Source: Sipunculus nudus (taxonomy: Eukaryota > Annelida > Sipuncula > Golfingiida > Sipunculidae). Taken from it: a DNA stretch of 64,000 bases. The stretch is taken from NCBI GenBank assembly GCA_026874595.1, contig CM049310.1, forward strand, positions 39,067,558 through 39,131,557. Direction: 5' to 3'. The notes beneath the pieces are model-generated. The model searched no databases. It had not been told where the DNA came from and saw only the letters and a program-made list of their open reading frames with translations. Positions 26,727-40,066 of the stretch are shown here, piece by piece. Numbering within the stretch: the first letter of the stretch is position 1; each line of letters starts with the position of its first letter. Position numbers and translations under genes: made by a program.

Positions 26727-28146
26727 CTGGAATACAGGTAGTCGACATGCTACTACGTGTATCCGCCAAAATCAGAGAAGGACGGGTGAAGTGAGGCATG
26801 GATTGAGTGGCAAGGGGAAATAGAGTTACATGTGTTACATATTACAATGGATCTCTGCCACATAAACATGATTGTAGGTGGCGCCACCTGTTATTTGAAC
26901 GAGAAACTATCCAAGATGTATACACATGCAAAATTTCATGTGGAAAAGTCAAACCACTGCAGAGATACGAGTGATTTTATCCAACAGCAGATAAACAGAT
27001 GGACGCTGTGCGAAAATGGCTGCAGGTGGCGCCACCATTTTTGTGTATGTTATAAAGCTATCCAAGGGCTACATTTGTGTAAAATTGTTTTCCTGATTGG
27101 TCAAACATTTCCGGAGATATAAGCATTAATGTCTGCAGTGTGAAAGTGAAAGTAGGTGGCGCCACCTGTCATAAAATCAAGAAAGCTATCCAGGATGTAT
27201 ACGCATGCCGAATAACAGGTAATTTGGTCAAACCACTGCTGGGATACGAGTGATTTTAACCCATGGCAGACAAACAGATGGACGATGAGCAAAAATTGCT
27301 GCAGGTGGCGCCACCATTTTTGTGTATGTTATAAAGCTATCCAAGGGCTACATTTGTGTAAAAAATTTTCCTGATTGGTTGAACGAGTCCTGAGATATAA
27401 GCATCGATGTCTACAGCGTGAACGTAAATGTAAGTGGCACCACCTGTCATAAAATCAAGAAAGCTATGCGGGATGTATACGCATGAAGAATTTCAGGTAA
27501 TTTGGTCAAACCACTGCAGAGATATGAGTGATTTTAACATAAGGCAGACAAACAGATGGACGCTGTGCTAAAATGGCTGCAGGTGGCGCCACCATTTTTG
27601 TGTATGGTATAAAGCTATCCAAGGGCTACATTTGTGTAAATTTTTTTTCCTGATTGGTCAAATGGTTCTGGAGATATTAGCATTAATGTCTGCAGTGTGA
27701 ACGTGAATGTAGGTGGTGCCACCTGTCATAAAATCAAGAAAGCTATCTAGGATGTATACGCATGCCCAATTTTAGGTGAATTAGTCAAACAACTGCTGAG
27801 ATATGAGTGATTTTAACCCAAGGCAGATGAACAGATGGACACTGTGCAAACAGGGTTGCAGGTGGCGCCACCTCTTCTTGTGTATGTTATAAAGCTATCC
27901 CAGGGCTACATTTGTGTAAAAAATTTTTCCTGATCGGTCAAACGGTTCCCCGAGATATGTGGGTTTATTTGTAGAAACAGACGCACAAATGGACGCTGGG
28001 CAGAGAGGAAAGGTCAGAGGTCGAGGTCACTTGGTTAGGCACCAGTTCAGATGTGACCTGATAATTTTTGTAAGTTTCAGAAAAATCCGTCCAGTAGTCT
28101 CAGAGAAGTTCTCCGGAAACGAACGCGGCGGCGGTGCGGCAGTGGA
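26727..28146 (+). repeat. GGTGGCGCCACC array 2 (278-bp period)
   Basis: Begins GGAATACAGGTAGTCGACAT and has the same units and end as array 1. First-type palindromes lie at 26877, 27155, 27433 and 27712 (spacing 278, 278, 279). It interrupts sequence that is continuous in copy 2 of the host element near 32870-32930. Same orientation as array 1, so the two could be independent insertions or a duplication. Confidence 0.85.
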
Positions 28147-28494
28147 ACTTCATTTCTTGCATGTATATAGTTAATATATCATAGAATTCTTCTGGTAAAT
28201 ATTAAGGAACACAGATCAGTGGTTTTAATATAAGGCAGTCCTGAAGTGTGATAATAGGATTTTGATTGAAATTAGGTTTTTCCTTAATTTCTCGAAGGAA
28301 CAAAGTTGCAGTGACCCATTTTTTGGTTTGGTAGGAGATCTTGGGGACATCTAACAGTATGCCAAATTTTGGATTCGTATGGCTAATGGTTTCAAAACAT
28401 GCCAGTCTAATGGACGGACAGACGGACAGACAATGGATGACGGACAATGGACCACGACTATAGCTAAGTTGACTTATATTCAGCTGAGCTAAAA

Positions 28495-28720
28495 TATGCT
28501 AAAAAAGGTGTCCGGTGCCTGGGTGACATATACCAGACTCCTAAGAAAAACTACCTGCCATTTCCAGGGGTCAGGCGTTAATTTTGGGCCCTGAGTATCA
28601 AGTAAAGTTTCATAATGTGAGAAAATGCAACATAAAAGGGCCATTAGAATTAATCCCTTTGTTATGTGCTTCATAAAATATTTAGTGTGATATTCATTTG
28701 TTCTTCACAGTCTTGTTGAA
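28495..28720. other. short non-coding gap
   Basis: No feature recognised between the composite element and the 53-bp tandem repeat. Confidence 0.4.
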
Positions 28721-28873
28721 ATCATTAATACTATGAGTATAACTGTATCAGCCAATGAGTAAACTAACAAGAAATCATTAATACCATGAGTATTACTGTA
28801 TCAGCCAATGAGTAAACTAACAAGAAATCATTAATACCATGAGTATTACTGTATCAGCCAATGAGTAAACTGT
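28721..28873. repeat. 53-bp tandem repeat, about 2.9 copies
   Basis: Units starting ATCATTAATA at 28721, 28774 and 28827, nearly identical and sharing CTGTATCAGCCAATGAGTAA. Confidence 0.9.
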
Positions 28874-29389
28874 ATTCTGACAATGCACCAATCAGAATCC
28901 AATAAATATTTTTTCTCTAGTCCCTCTTTGCCCAGGACATGATTTCAATATGACTGTAAATTGTTTCTGTGTTTGCTTTATCATAAAATAAAGTGAGTGA
29001 TGTCTTGCATTAATAGCAGGTGAAACTATAATACAAAATACTGTGTGTTCAGTTAAGATTCAACACAAATTTATATTTCATGTAGTATTACACAAATGAA
29101 AAGTAAAGAAACTTGTAAAGATTGGCCTGGTTGATTTAGTGCTTTCTATGTACAGATACTGGTTGAAAGAGGTCCAAAATGATTAAAAGTTTTGCTTTTT
29201 ATCAAGAGTTTTGCTGCAGTTTTTGTTATGATGCAGCAAGAAGACTCTAATCATTGTAGGGGCAAAACTGCCATGAGTTTCAACAGTGATTTAAGAAGAG
29301 AGAAGCTAAGTTTCCATATACATGGATTGTGGAATGCTGTACAAAGAATGCATGTTGATAGATTTAATGTGCACTGGACCTACCTATAT
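28874..29389. other. non-coding gap
   Basis: AT-rich, no coding frame or element ends recognised. It lies downstream of the four-TM gene on the minus strand. Confidence 0.4.
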
Positions 29390-29658
29390 CAGGGCTCAAC
29401 ATTAATGGTTAACCGCTTGCCTGGGGGCAAGTGAAAGTTCCAGAAAATAGTGGAAGGGCAACTAGAAGACTCCTCCTACTAGGCAAGTCGGTCCATCATA
29501 CACCTTTACCCAAGTAAAGGCTTGAAAAGAGATCTTTGTTTTCTTGAATACAATCAATAATATTTGTAGGGCAAGTAAAAATTCATGAAGGGCAAGTAAA
29601 AGCTAGATGTAACGTGCCTGACTGGGCAAGTACTTTCAAACATTAATGTTGAGCCCTG
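29390..29658. mobile_element. hAT-like MITE
   Basis: A 269-bp element with perfect 18-bp inverted ends: CAGGGCTCAACATTAATG at 29390-29407 and its inverse at 29641-29658. Subterminal GGGCAAGT motifs repeat inside. CAGGG...CCCTG termini are typical of hAT elements. The flanking 8-mers do not match, so the target duplication has been lost or the superfamily call is not fully secure. Confidence 0.75.
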
Positions 29659-30205
29659 TGTGTGGTAGTGTGCTTCATATTTTCTAGCTGATGTATCAAG
29701 ATACAATACAGAAAGAGCAAAATACATGTAGCAATTCATTTTGCTGAATATGCATTCCGCATCACAGAATGTGCATATGGAATCTCACTTTATTTTTGTA
29801 GTCAATATGATTTTTATCTGCATTCTGCATGGAGGATGCACATTAGGTGTTTATGAAACCTTAGCTTAACACATGTTTGGGTGAGTAAATGTGGAGCAAA
29901 AGCAAAAAGAAAACCATAATTTCACTGGTAACCTTATGAGGAATATTAGTACAGTCAGAGATCCTATGGAATAACTATAAATTCATATTACAAATAACTG
30001 AAATATTTTTCTTTTATCAATTCCAATCAGTAAAATTTAAGATAACTAATGTTAAACAATCAATATGAAACATTGTATAACATCACATGTGTGCCACATG
30101 CCATAATGATAAGTATGGAATCTTAACTGAATTCTATAATACAAGGCTGAGAATGTTGAAGTGTCATTCGCGGGGTGTCGGATGAAGTGATGTTACTGAC
30201 TCCTG
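29659..30205. other. 3' flank of the four-TM gene
   Basis: No coding frame supported. On the minus strand it follows the stop codon. A minus-strand AATAAA at 29789-29794 is a possible poly(A) signal about 410 bp downstream. Confidence 0.4.
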
Positions 30206-33200
30206 CTATACTGGCAGACTCGGGGGTCTTTCTGTGCCATCCTGTAATAACTCCTCTCCGTCCACAGCCTGGAACACAAGAAGACTTTTGTGTACAGATG
30301 ATACATGTCAAATATAACAAGAAATATGAAGTCAGACTTTACAATTATCCTTTAATTCATATTAACAAAGCCACCCTTCCGTAATGTGTCATTTCTATTC
30401 AAAATGAACCTCGTTTAGTAAGGGTTTGTGGGACAGCCGGGATTATTTATCTCAACTGTCAAACTGTAAAATTAAACTTTGTCACAATTGAACGAAAAGC
30501 CTTCTGTTTAGGTTACATTGTAACAAAAAAGTTTACTCAGAGGTCAGACACATTTATAATACAAACACCTCTTTGATAGGCTAAGATCCTAGGTCCTGCA
30601 AGTAACATTAACTGACCTATCCACCACAGCCCAAATGCTCTGCCCTTATAACCTAATTATTATAATGAGCCCTAACATGCTCCTACACAGGTCTTCCCTG
30701 CCAATGGTAGCAAGAGCTGCTTATAATATAATAATGACGTCACAAAGGTCAATGATGCATAACGTCATATTGACTGACATCATCAACTGGTATCACTGTC
30801 CTTCATGGTTTAATATAACGCAGTCATTAGGAACTGTCTTGCAATATTTTGGATTATTTGTCTCATATGAAGTATGTGCCAGGTAAGATATTATTATTTA
30901 CTCGGTAGTCGGAGTAATGGCTCCTGCAACCTATAGCCTAGAACTTTTTATACTGTCTCCTGTGTATAAAAAAAAATATCCCGGAAAAAATTCCCACATG
31001 GCTACTGGTACAGACTACACATGTTCTGTTTGATAGAGCTCTGTCAATTATGCAAATTTTGTTTTTGTTAGATGATTGATGCTTTACAATGTTTACAGTC
31101 ACCTGATTGGTTGCTCAGTAGTCCAATGCTAATGATTACCGGTATTCACTGAATGAATATGCAACTAAGGTCACAGAGTTTATTGATAAGTCAATTTTGA
31201 TGCCCCACAGTGATGTCTGGGAAAAAACATTGCATGACATAATTATATTAATGATCATTTCATATAATAGGAAAAAACTTCCAATCACCATGACTTTAAC
31301 TGCAATCAATTAAAACTGTAAAAACAAGGGACCTATGGGTCACTGTGCTCAGCTGACATTAACCTTGAAGGTAAAAATCTAAAATAATATAAAATGGAGA
31401 TAAAGTGTAAGAGGAAGAGGTAATAAAGGCCATGGTTGGTTTATATGATTGGTTTGTATTGATGAGCAAGAAATTGTTGCAAATAATATTTTGTGACCTG
31501 ACCATGTGTTTCCTAATGTTGAAACTGAAGCATGTGAGCAGTTTGTGAACAAATGATCTGTACTATTACCATGATCATTAGTTGGCTTTTCGATTAACTG
31601 TTGACATTTCAGTAGTTTACACATTTGTTCAATCGAATCTTTTTTTTGTATAATATATATTATTAAATATGTTTTTTATGAAATGTATACAGTTGAAATA
31701 TAACTAATTAACAACATAAAAAATGGCAAACAAAGCCTGATCTCAAATTCTGCTGATGCAGGATAATAATGAACAAATGTTTGTAATAAATCCTCATTTT
31801 TTTATCACATCAATTTTTTTTTAATTTAAGTTTATATTTCTATACATTTTCAATATAACATATATATCTGAATATAAAAGTTGATTCATAATTCTCAATT
31901 GCATCATCATAAATCTCAATCTTGTCAGATAACACCACATCATGCATACAAATGTTTATTTATTTTTTACCACAAAAATATATCTTTTAAATCTGCAAAA
32001 CAATAAATGTCTAAAAAAAAATACTTGATATAAATTTCACAGTTTTTAATTGTGTTTTTATTTATCCATAATGTGCTTCATATTTCATCATAATTTAAGC
32101 ATACTGATGGGTTCCATTATGACTGGTGAAATCATTTAAGAGAAAAATGATTTCTTTAAAAATGCTACATTACACAACATTGCATCTTCTGGATTACACC
32201 TTGAATTACTTTTTCAAGGAAAGTTTTTGCATATCAGAGTGGAAACAGCATTACAATTAAGGAGATACAGTGAAAACAATAACAATACTGCATAACACTT
32301 GGTGGGTTGGGTTTGCGGGGGGGGGGGGGGGGGGGTGATTGGGGTGGTGATATGAGAATAACTGTACACCTGTCACAGCAGGGGATCTCCCCCAGTGACT
32401 GTAACAAATCAGAAACCCTGGCATAGCTGACTTCCAGTGACCTGGAGTGGGACCCTGCATCTGTAATCTGTAATCAAAGCAAATGACTACAATAGAGCCT
32501 CAAGAAAAAAATCAATAACTAGCTTAATTTTCAAGCTTTTACTTCCAAATTTCAGATTTAAACAAATTAAATATTTATGTTTACATGGTGTGAAAATTAA
32601 ATCAATGGTACTTACAGGAAAAAAACGTGCCTTGGTCAAAGTTGGGCAAAATTTAAGGTACTGATTTTATTTTTATGCTAATTACTTAAAAAATTTACAA
32701 AATTTAGATCTAATTTTGGGTAAACAATTGAATCTTAATTAAACATAGTTATATACTTGGGAAAATAGACTCTAGTTTCAAAATTTTTCATGTTAAGTGA
32801 GTAAATATTTTTCCTGATTTTTTACAAAGTCCATTATGTTTGGGCCCATAACTTAAAGAATTTATACTTAACAGACTTAATTTCTGGCATGTACATAGGA
32901 ACTACATAGAAGAATATTTATGGTAAATATGAGGAAAAACAGATGAGTGGTTTTGATATTGGGCAGTCCTGAAGTGTGAAAATAGGATTTTAATAAAAAA
33001 TTGAGGTTTTTCCTTAATTTTTCAAAGGAACGAAGTCGCAAAGACCCAGTTTTCGGCTTGGTAGGAGATCTTGGGGACATCTAACATTATGCTGAATTTT
33101 GGATTCCTAGGTCTTACGGTTTCAAAACGTGCCACATCTACGGACGGACGGACGGACGGACGGACGGACAGACGGACGGACGACGGACAATGGACCACGA

Positions 33201-36200
33201 CTATAGCTCAGATGACTTATAGTCAGCTGAGCTAAAAATGTTAAAATCTTTATATCTACAAAGCAGTTTGAAATTTGTGATTACCCTTGGACACCAGCAA
33301 GGCAAGCAGCAGTGTATACATCGTCTACAGAGCTGAGGCTCCCCAAACAGGACATCCTCATAATACTGTACAAAGGCAATGATGAGCGTGATGTAGCTGG
33401 CTACTAACACAAGTACCAAGGCCAGGTGAACTCCAAACAGTGCACTGGGTGGCTGGCCCTGAAACATCAAACAAAAACCTCATTAGGGTAAAATAAAATT
33501 ACCTAATAAAATTTTGAAGACCCCACTGCAATACTTGCACTTTTTTTTTGATAATTGTGGACTGACTAGGTTTTGTTCTTTCACCAGTGATTATGAAAAT
33601 TGTGAATTAAGCTAAGGTGCCGTATGCACAGCATGCAGAATGTGGTGTGTGGAATGTGGTATGCGGAATGTGGTGTGTGGAATGTGGTATGCATGTTGAG
33701 ATAATTCATATGTACCAGACCTACAGGTATGGCAGCATGCTATATTTTAATATGTCTTATTGATTACATGTATACCATGCGGAAGTGGAATAAATCACTA
33801 CATGTAGTGGTATAAATCACTACATGTAGCGGTATAAATCACTACATGTAGCAATTTGGTTTGCTGGATACATATTCCACAGGCCTGGTCCTCATTCTAT
33901 GCATATGAAATTTTAACTTTACTGTGTTATATCTGTTTACCAAATAACCAAATAGGATGGTTAAGTCTGATTCAACATGTATGCTCTGTGATAATGTGTT
34001 AACTGTTAGACATAATTCAAATACAGTTTAACTTACAACACATTATTATCTACTTTAGCCAATTATTTTATAAACCTTTTCATTGGAGTTTATAACCAGA
34101 CCTAATTTGAAAATACTGGTAACTCTTTATTATACAGTTACATACAAAGTTGCAAGACAGTTTGTGCAAATTACCATAAAATGCCACAAACAGTAAATAT
34201 CACTTCATATAACAGCCTGATAGCACATAGGTTACATTAAACTGGTAGCAGTACAAACTTTTAAGCTTCATTTCGCAGTTAACATTTTACTGCCAAAAAA
34301 AGTTACAAACTAGTCATTGTTATCCTAAATTATGATAAAAATAGCAGAATGAGATAAGGGATTTTGTAAGGAAAAATAACTGGATGCAAAACAGCAGGGC
34401 TGTAATGACAGTACCTTATGATACAAACATACTGCCATAATATGCTCACAATATGATTCATGATACAATACATATATGGTATATAATAATTTAGATTCCA
34501 TGCCATATTTTCCCATGTATATATATGACATGTATATATGCTCGCCTGAACTTCATTTCAAAACCATTACGTAAATCAGATGCTGTTCAGCTCATTTCTT
34601 GCCAATGATGTTTCACCTATGATGCCTTACATGGTACTTAATGACTATTTTTGAACATCGGATGTTGCTACCCATCAAATAATTTCAATGTATCAATACA
34701 GGGAAATCTGACAATACCAATATGATATTTGACTTTGAATGGTGATGTATCAGTGCACCTGTAAATCATTACAGCCCTACAAAATAGACAAAAACCAACC
34801 AGCTGGAGCTGAGCATGAACAGCAAATAGCTGATGTCAAACTTTTGAAGAAAATAAAAACCACTTACTGGTTTAACAACATAGGCTGGGGGTATTGTAGC
34901 TCCAGACGTGTAGCCCCACAGACATAGTATCATCACACCGGTGAACAACACAACATCCACCATGATCAAACTAATAAATGCATAGACCTGAAAATACAAA
35001 CAAGTGACCCATGGTTCATGATGCTCAGCTTATGACACCTATGACACTATGCACTGAACAAATGTATATGCCAGGTGAGGTTATGTTAGACGGGAGACCC
35101 ATAGGATAATGATATATGGTCAGGATAATGTTGTGTTTATTTTTATTATTACTATTAATTGTGTTGATCAGTACTAGATCTGTTTGTTTATGTTGGAACT
35201 TACTAGACTGTGGGTTTGTTATGATTCAGCAGACAGAAGATTCTGGATGCTTCTGTGAGACATAGCTGGTAATTTCAATGTAGAGATGTTTAGAGAAAAC
35301 TGTTGATAAGTCTGGAACCTTCCCCTGGTTTTTCTGCTGCAGGTATATATAGAAGCTTCAGAATGTTTTAAATTTTGTGGACTGTGTATTTGTGAAGTTA
35401 GAGCCAGTTACTGGCTGGCGGGGCCAAAGAACTGTTAAAGAAGTGTTTTGTATCTTGGAGCAGGTCTATGGCAGTGAAGGCCAATAGTTGGATGTTTTTG
35501 GAATAAACTTGTGTTTCATTTAAACCCCTAGACTTGAGATTTTTGGACTTTTGCATGAGAGTCTGCTGCGAATGAGTTGTGACATATATAAAAAGATTGC
35601 TGCTGGTTTCATGAGACATTCAACCTGTCAAATAAATGTGTGTAGAATATCATCTGAAGCTGCTATAATGATATATTTCATGCCATATACTTTGTGGTAC
35701 TAACTTTGTAAAAATTAATCGGGACAGAGAGTGGTGAAACAGGGAACGTTTCAAAATTAACATTTTTAAGCAGAATTAATATTACTAGGTGGAAACTGAA
35801 ACATGGGCCGTTATTTCATATTAATTCTGGTAAAAACCAATATTTCATTAGAAAATCAATTTCTCAATTCGATTGTTATCCTAGATAGGTGAAATGCAAC
35901 TGAAGCGTTTTGCTATTTTTAAAATCAAGTACTATCAGTAAATAATGTGCTACTTACTAATTTAACATTTCTTGCAAGTCCTGACTTCAGAGCAATATTA
36001 CCTGTGGCAATCAACTGAAAAATGCAACATAGTTTACATAAAAAGTTTAATTACAACAATAAGAAATATTACCAGGAATAGAACACTAATGAGAAGTTAA
36101 AAGTGCAGGATATGCAGCTAAAGGTATCCAATTTCTACCCACCAGATTCTCTGATGCAGACTAGTGACATATTTATAGAACTTCAGAGATCTGGACTCAT

Positions 36201-39200
36201 ATCTTACTATTAAGTACTGGTGATAATGTAAAAAATGGAGCAATTTCAAGGCATGAAGCCTCCTATTTGAGCCTGTAAAACACCCAATGCCAGTATAAAG
36301 TAAATAGTGACTAAGGGGTCACTATATGGTTCATGATACTGGTTTACAATGAAATAAAATCTTAAAATTAAAAATACCACTTCAGGTGACATCACCTAGC
36401 TGATCAACCAGCATACTAGTCACTTCAATAGGCTTATAAAATTTGGTAATGGTAGCTGCTGCCATTTTCTACATATTTAGAAAAAGAAATTATATCATAC
36501 AATTAAAAACATGAAATTATCAAATTTACAATTACGGAAATATTAATTTAAGTTTATACTGATTAAATTACTTCACATTTGTTCTAAGTTGACCATGACA
36601 TATTTATGAGCTAAAGTATTAGTATTTTCTAAATTCAGGGGACATGGAGGAAGGTTCTGTTTGGTTTCTTAGAAGGAGATCAACTCAGGTAACCACGCCA
36701 AAAGCAATCCCCTCCTAGTGATTCTCAAAGGGAATCATTTCACCAAATTTGAACAAAATCAGAAAAGAAATTTAAGAAAGTTATCATACTGATACACAAG
36801 TGTGATGGAAAGCAGGACATAGCCAAATCATTGTCTTTCTTAAAACAGAAATGGGAACAGTTAAGCATATCTGTAAAACCACTGTCCTGTCACTATTCCT
36901 TATAGAGTGTAGTGCATTACTTTTATATCAGCTGGTCAATACTTCTTATTTAACATATATATTTTAAATAAAATACCCTAAACATAAAGCATTACTTACC
37001 AAAATACCTGCCCACATGCCTAGCCCCCATAGATTTGTTCTGTCTAGTTTAGGTTTAGTGGTGAGGCTGGAAGCTTCTATAAGAGGAACTATCACAACTT
37101 CTGCTAGTCCTGAAAGGGGAAAAAAAAGACATATATTATGGCTGGCTTAAAATTTGTCAGATTAAAATGTCATGTTTTTTTATTCCCCCTGGTTCCATTT
37201 TTACAATCTCACCATACAATAACCTAGTACATCCATTATTATATGATTCAAGTATAATAAAATGCACGCAAATTCCTAACAAAGAGACATGGACACAAGT
37301 GAACATTAAGACAGTCAAAATTACTATTCATTATCGACAGAAAATTTTAAAGATCTGACATCATCTATAAAAACACTCTTTGACTTAGAAGCAATGTCAT
37401 ACAAGTTCTGTTATTATTCAATGCACAGGTAGGCCTGTAAATCTTTCGTTTTTTGACTTGCCTTTGATGATGGGCCAGGGGGTGAGAGGTATTATATTTT
37501 AACCTCAGAATATATGCAAAACAGTTCTGAACAGATTCTCTTGAAATTTTGATGAGGGTTAGAAAATAGCCAAGGAACAATTCATTTATTCAAAGGATTC
37601 TGTCTTATTGCTACCGGTATTTCATTATAATAAAGCTATTGATCAGTATAAGCAGGTGGTTTGGGGATCACCAGGCAAGGGGTTTCATGTCTATTGTCAC
37701 TCTATTTTTGCCAAAATTTTTCTTTCGTGAAAATTTAAAACCTGATGAACTTAAAGAATTCTATGGCTTCTGAATCTTTATTAATGAGAAGATTAAGTCT
37801 TATATTTGAATGGCAGGTTATGACTTCTGACTTTTATTGAGAAAATTCAGTCTTAGATTTGATCATCAGGTTATGACTTTTGACTTTTACTGAGTTAATT
37901 ATGTCTAATATATAAATATCAGGTCATGACTTTATGACTTTTTTGTAGGTTAGTGTATTCAGTTAAATTTCGCTAACATGACCACCTGCTGAACCAGCCA
38001 AAATGGTCAGGTAAGTAGGAGGTTTTCATGAGGAGTTTAATTTGTCCAGGACACATAAAATTGCAATGTTAGCAGGGTGGTAATGATGACAGTGTGGTCA
38101 TCAGGGGTTAGTTCACTGTATAAAACTGAAATCTCAATGACTTTACAATTTCATATCATTCTTATCATACCGTAAGCTTCACCCATATTCAACAAATAAA
38201 GCCAAGAAACAGCCATGGGCCTATCCTGTAAAACTAGGGACCCATAGGTCTCGACTCTCAGCTGAATTTGTCTTTAAGGATAGGTTTATGAGCTTTCTCA
38301 AAATATGGGTCCTGCCAGCAGTCTGAAGCCAACCTGTCTACCCAAAATGGAGTTATCATCCATACACTAGTTTGTGAATGGATGGGCCCTGTGACCTTGA
38401 CCTTTGACCTAAAGACTCCAAAATCAAAAGGAACCTTTCCCTAGCTATTGGCAGGTGTGCCAAGTGGAGGGTGGGAGGTTTGGGACGAAAAGTTTGGCTT
38501 AAAATACATCTACAATCTTTTTAAAGAAGTGGGTCCTGTGACCTTGACCTTTGACCTCATTAACCCTAAATCCAAAGGTTCTTACTTTAGTGGTATGCTA
38601 TATAAAGGTCAAGTTTGAAACCAATATGTCAATCCAAACTGGAGTTATCATCTGGAAACAAATATGCAGACAGATGGCTCCTGTGACCTTGACCTTTGAC
38701 TTTGTGACTCCAAAATCAATCAGTTTCTTCCTAATGGCAGGTGAGCTATATGTGTAGGATGAAAGGTCTCAGATAAAAAGTTTGGCTTAAAATGCATCCA
38801 CAATCTCTCTAAATATGTGGGTCCTGTGACTTTGACCTTTAACCTCATGACCCCAAAACCAACAGAGTTTTTGCGTTAGAGGTGGGCCATATATAAGTCA
38901 AGTCTGAAGTCCATATGTCAATCCAAACAGGAGTGATCATCAGGAAACTAATTTGACAGACATACAGAAAGACAAACAGATGGACAGGGTGATTGATACA
39001 GGGCATCCACTTATTCAAGCAGGGCCCTAATAAACAACAAAAGGTTTCAGGACTCAGATGAAACCACAGTTGCAAATTTGATAGTGTCAATATAATTGGC
39101 AGGCTGAAAATAAAGGGAAAAATGTACAAAAAATAGAAAAAAATTACTGGTGGCATCACAAGTCTTCAGGAAGTGATTAAACCAATCATAATCAACAAAC

Positions 39201-39861
39201 ACACAAGGTTTCAGGACACTGGGTGAAACCACAGAGGAGAAACTGACAAAATTGCTGTCATTTGACAGTCTTAAAAGAGAAAAAAATTGTAAAAAAAAAA
39301 AAAAAATAGGCGGTGCCACCAGTTTTCAGGAACAGACAAAACAAGCCATGGTCAATATTCAAGGCAAGATTCATGGCAATCCATGCATTTATTATCAAGA
39401 TATTGGAGGTTTTGTATCAAATTTTTAATTATTCTGGGGGGTATTACAAGCCCCATAGCTCAGAGGATATGGGTCACACTGACCTCATTTCAGGTTTCAA
39501 AGGAGATTTTTTATTGACCTCATTGAATGTACACTTAGAAGTTTCTAGGTCCAGCAGTTACAATTTGTGCCCTGCTAACAGACAGGCACAAGGCTGGCCA
39601 GACACCCAGTCAGCTGAGCTAAAAACATTCATTTATTGGTACCAGTAGGTAGGAAATTCAAATATCCAAACCTATGAGTGTTGCTACAGAGCCAAGGAAG
39701 AGTATGACAGATCCTATTTTGAGTGGCCATCCATTCTGCAGGATGCGTAGTTTGTGAGTCGCTTGCTCCTGTGCTTGTGCCTCTGCTGCTTCTTCAGACT
39801 CTATTGACAGAGTCTCTGAAGCCTCAATCTCCCCTTCATACCTCTCATACGCAACTGCCAT
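30206..39861 (-). CDS. four-transmembrane protein, six exons (tetraspan, possibly MS4A/CD20-like)
   Basis: Minus-strand coding exons, all phases consistent: 39861-39672, 37109-37000, 36014-35958, 34987-34868, 33458-33285 and 30268-30206 (stop TAG). The first intron is phase 1, the others phase 0. Donors are mostly GTAAGT-like, and acceptors are TTTCAG or TTCCAG. Predicted 237 aa if the ATG at 39861 is the start. That ATG lies directly after a TTTTACAG acceptor, so there is at least one further upstream exon, non-coding or coding, not located. Residues ~1-45 form an acidic cytoplasmic N-terminus. Four hydrophobic segments follow: SVILFLGSVATLIGLAEVVI (exon 1/2 join), LWGLGMWAGILLIATGNIAL (exon 2/3 join), FISLIMVDVVLFTGVMILCL (exon 4) and FGVHLALVLVLVASYITLII (exon 5). 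Exon 5 ends in a Cys-rich CRRCIHCCLPCWCPR, a likely palmitoylation cluster. The topology resembles MS4A-type tetraspans, but I cannot name the family with confidence. Confidence 0.85.
31325..33237 (+). mobile_element. CTCAGCTGA-ended element, copy 2
   Basis: Starts CAAGGGACCTATGGGTCACT then GTGCTCAGCTGA, and ends after a GACGGACGG run with AGTCAGCTGAGCTAAAA. About 1.9 kb, in the last intron of the four-TM gene. It shares three long blocks with copy 1 but lacks the GGTGGCGCCACC arrays. A 19-base G run lies at 32317-32335. The outermost shared inverted core is GCTCAGCTGA. No transposase seen. Confidence 0.65.
33791..33855. repeat. 22-bp tandem repeat, 3 copies
   Basis: TAAATCACTACATGTAG at 33791, 33813 and 33835. 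Just upstream, 33640-33700 holds a related short array of GGAATGTGGT units. Both lie in an intron of the four-TM gene. Confidence 0.85.
38234..39624 (+). mobile_element. CTCAGCTGA-ended element, copy 3
   Basis: Starts CTAGGGACCCATAGGTCTCG then ACTCTCAGCTGA, and ends AGTCAGCTGAGCTAAAAA, matching the ends of copies 1 and 2. The interior differs: it is built of ~145-bp units that each contain TGACCTTGACCTTTGACCT or a variant (38392, 38539, 38684, 38827). It lies in the first located intron of the four-TM gene. Probably a different subfamily sharing only termini. Confidence 0.6.
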
Positions 39862-40066
39862 CTGTAAAAGAAACAGACTAATTCAGTGGTGTCAAATTGT
39901 CTTTAATGATGTGGGTGGGCGGATGACTCTGAGTGAGATGGTAATCATTGTTTCTTTATTGAATATGTTATGGAGTATGAAAGGGTGTATATGTGACTTG
40001 ACATATATTTAAAGGAATATTTCAATATTTCATTAATTAAGATCTAAAATTACTCAAGAAACAAAC

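Larger units (their letters stand above)
23842..28494 (+). mobile_element. CTCAGCTGA-ended element, copy 1, carrying two inserted arrays
   Basis: Begins CAAGGGACCCATGGGTCACT then TTGCTCAGCTGA, and ends TATTCAGCTGAGCTAAAA after a GACGGACAGACAATGG run. The same ends and much of the interior occur in copy 2 (31325-33237): 23842-24570 matches 31325-32000, 26236-26720 matches 32355-32870, and 28202-28494 matches 32930-33237. Relative to copy 2, copy 1 has two extra blocks (24640-26100 and 26727-28146), both GGTGGCGCCACC arrays. No transposase is visible, so the family is non-autonomous or degraded. Superfamily unassigned. Confidence 0.65.

Noticed and set aside
24785-28146. Regularly spaced palindromes, CRISPR-like at first sight
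   Set aside because: Units are 278 bp with related sequence between palindromes, not unique spacers; the genome is eukaryotic.
30123-30320. Alternative frame CGRRGVITGWHRK for the last exon of the four-TM gene
   Set aside because: The upstream exon ends in phase 0, which selects the AVDGEELLQDG frame ending at TAG 30206.
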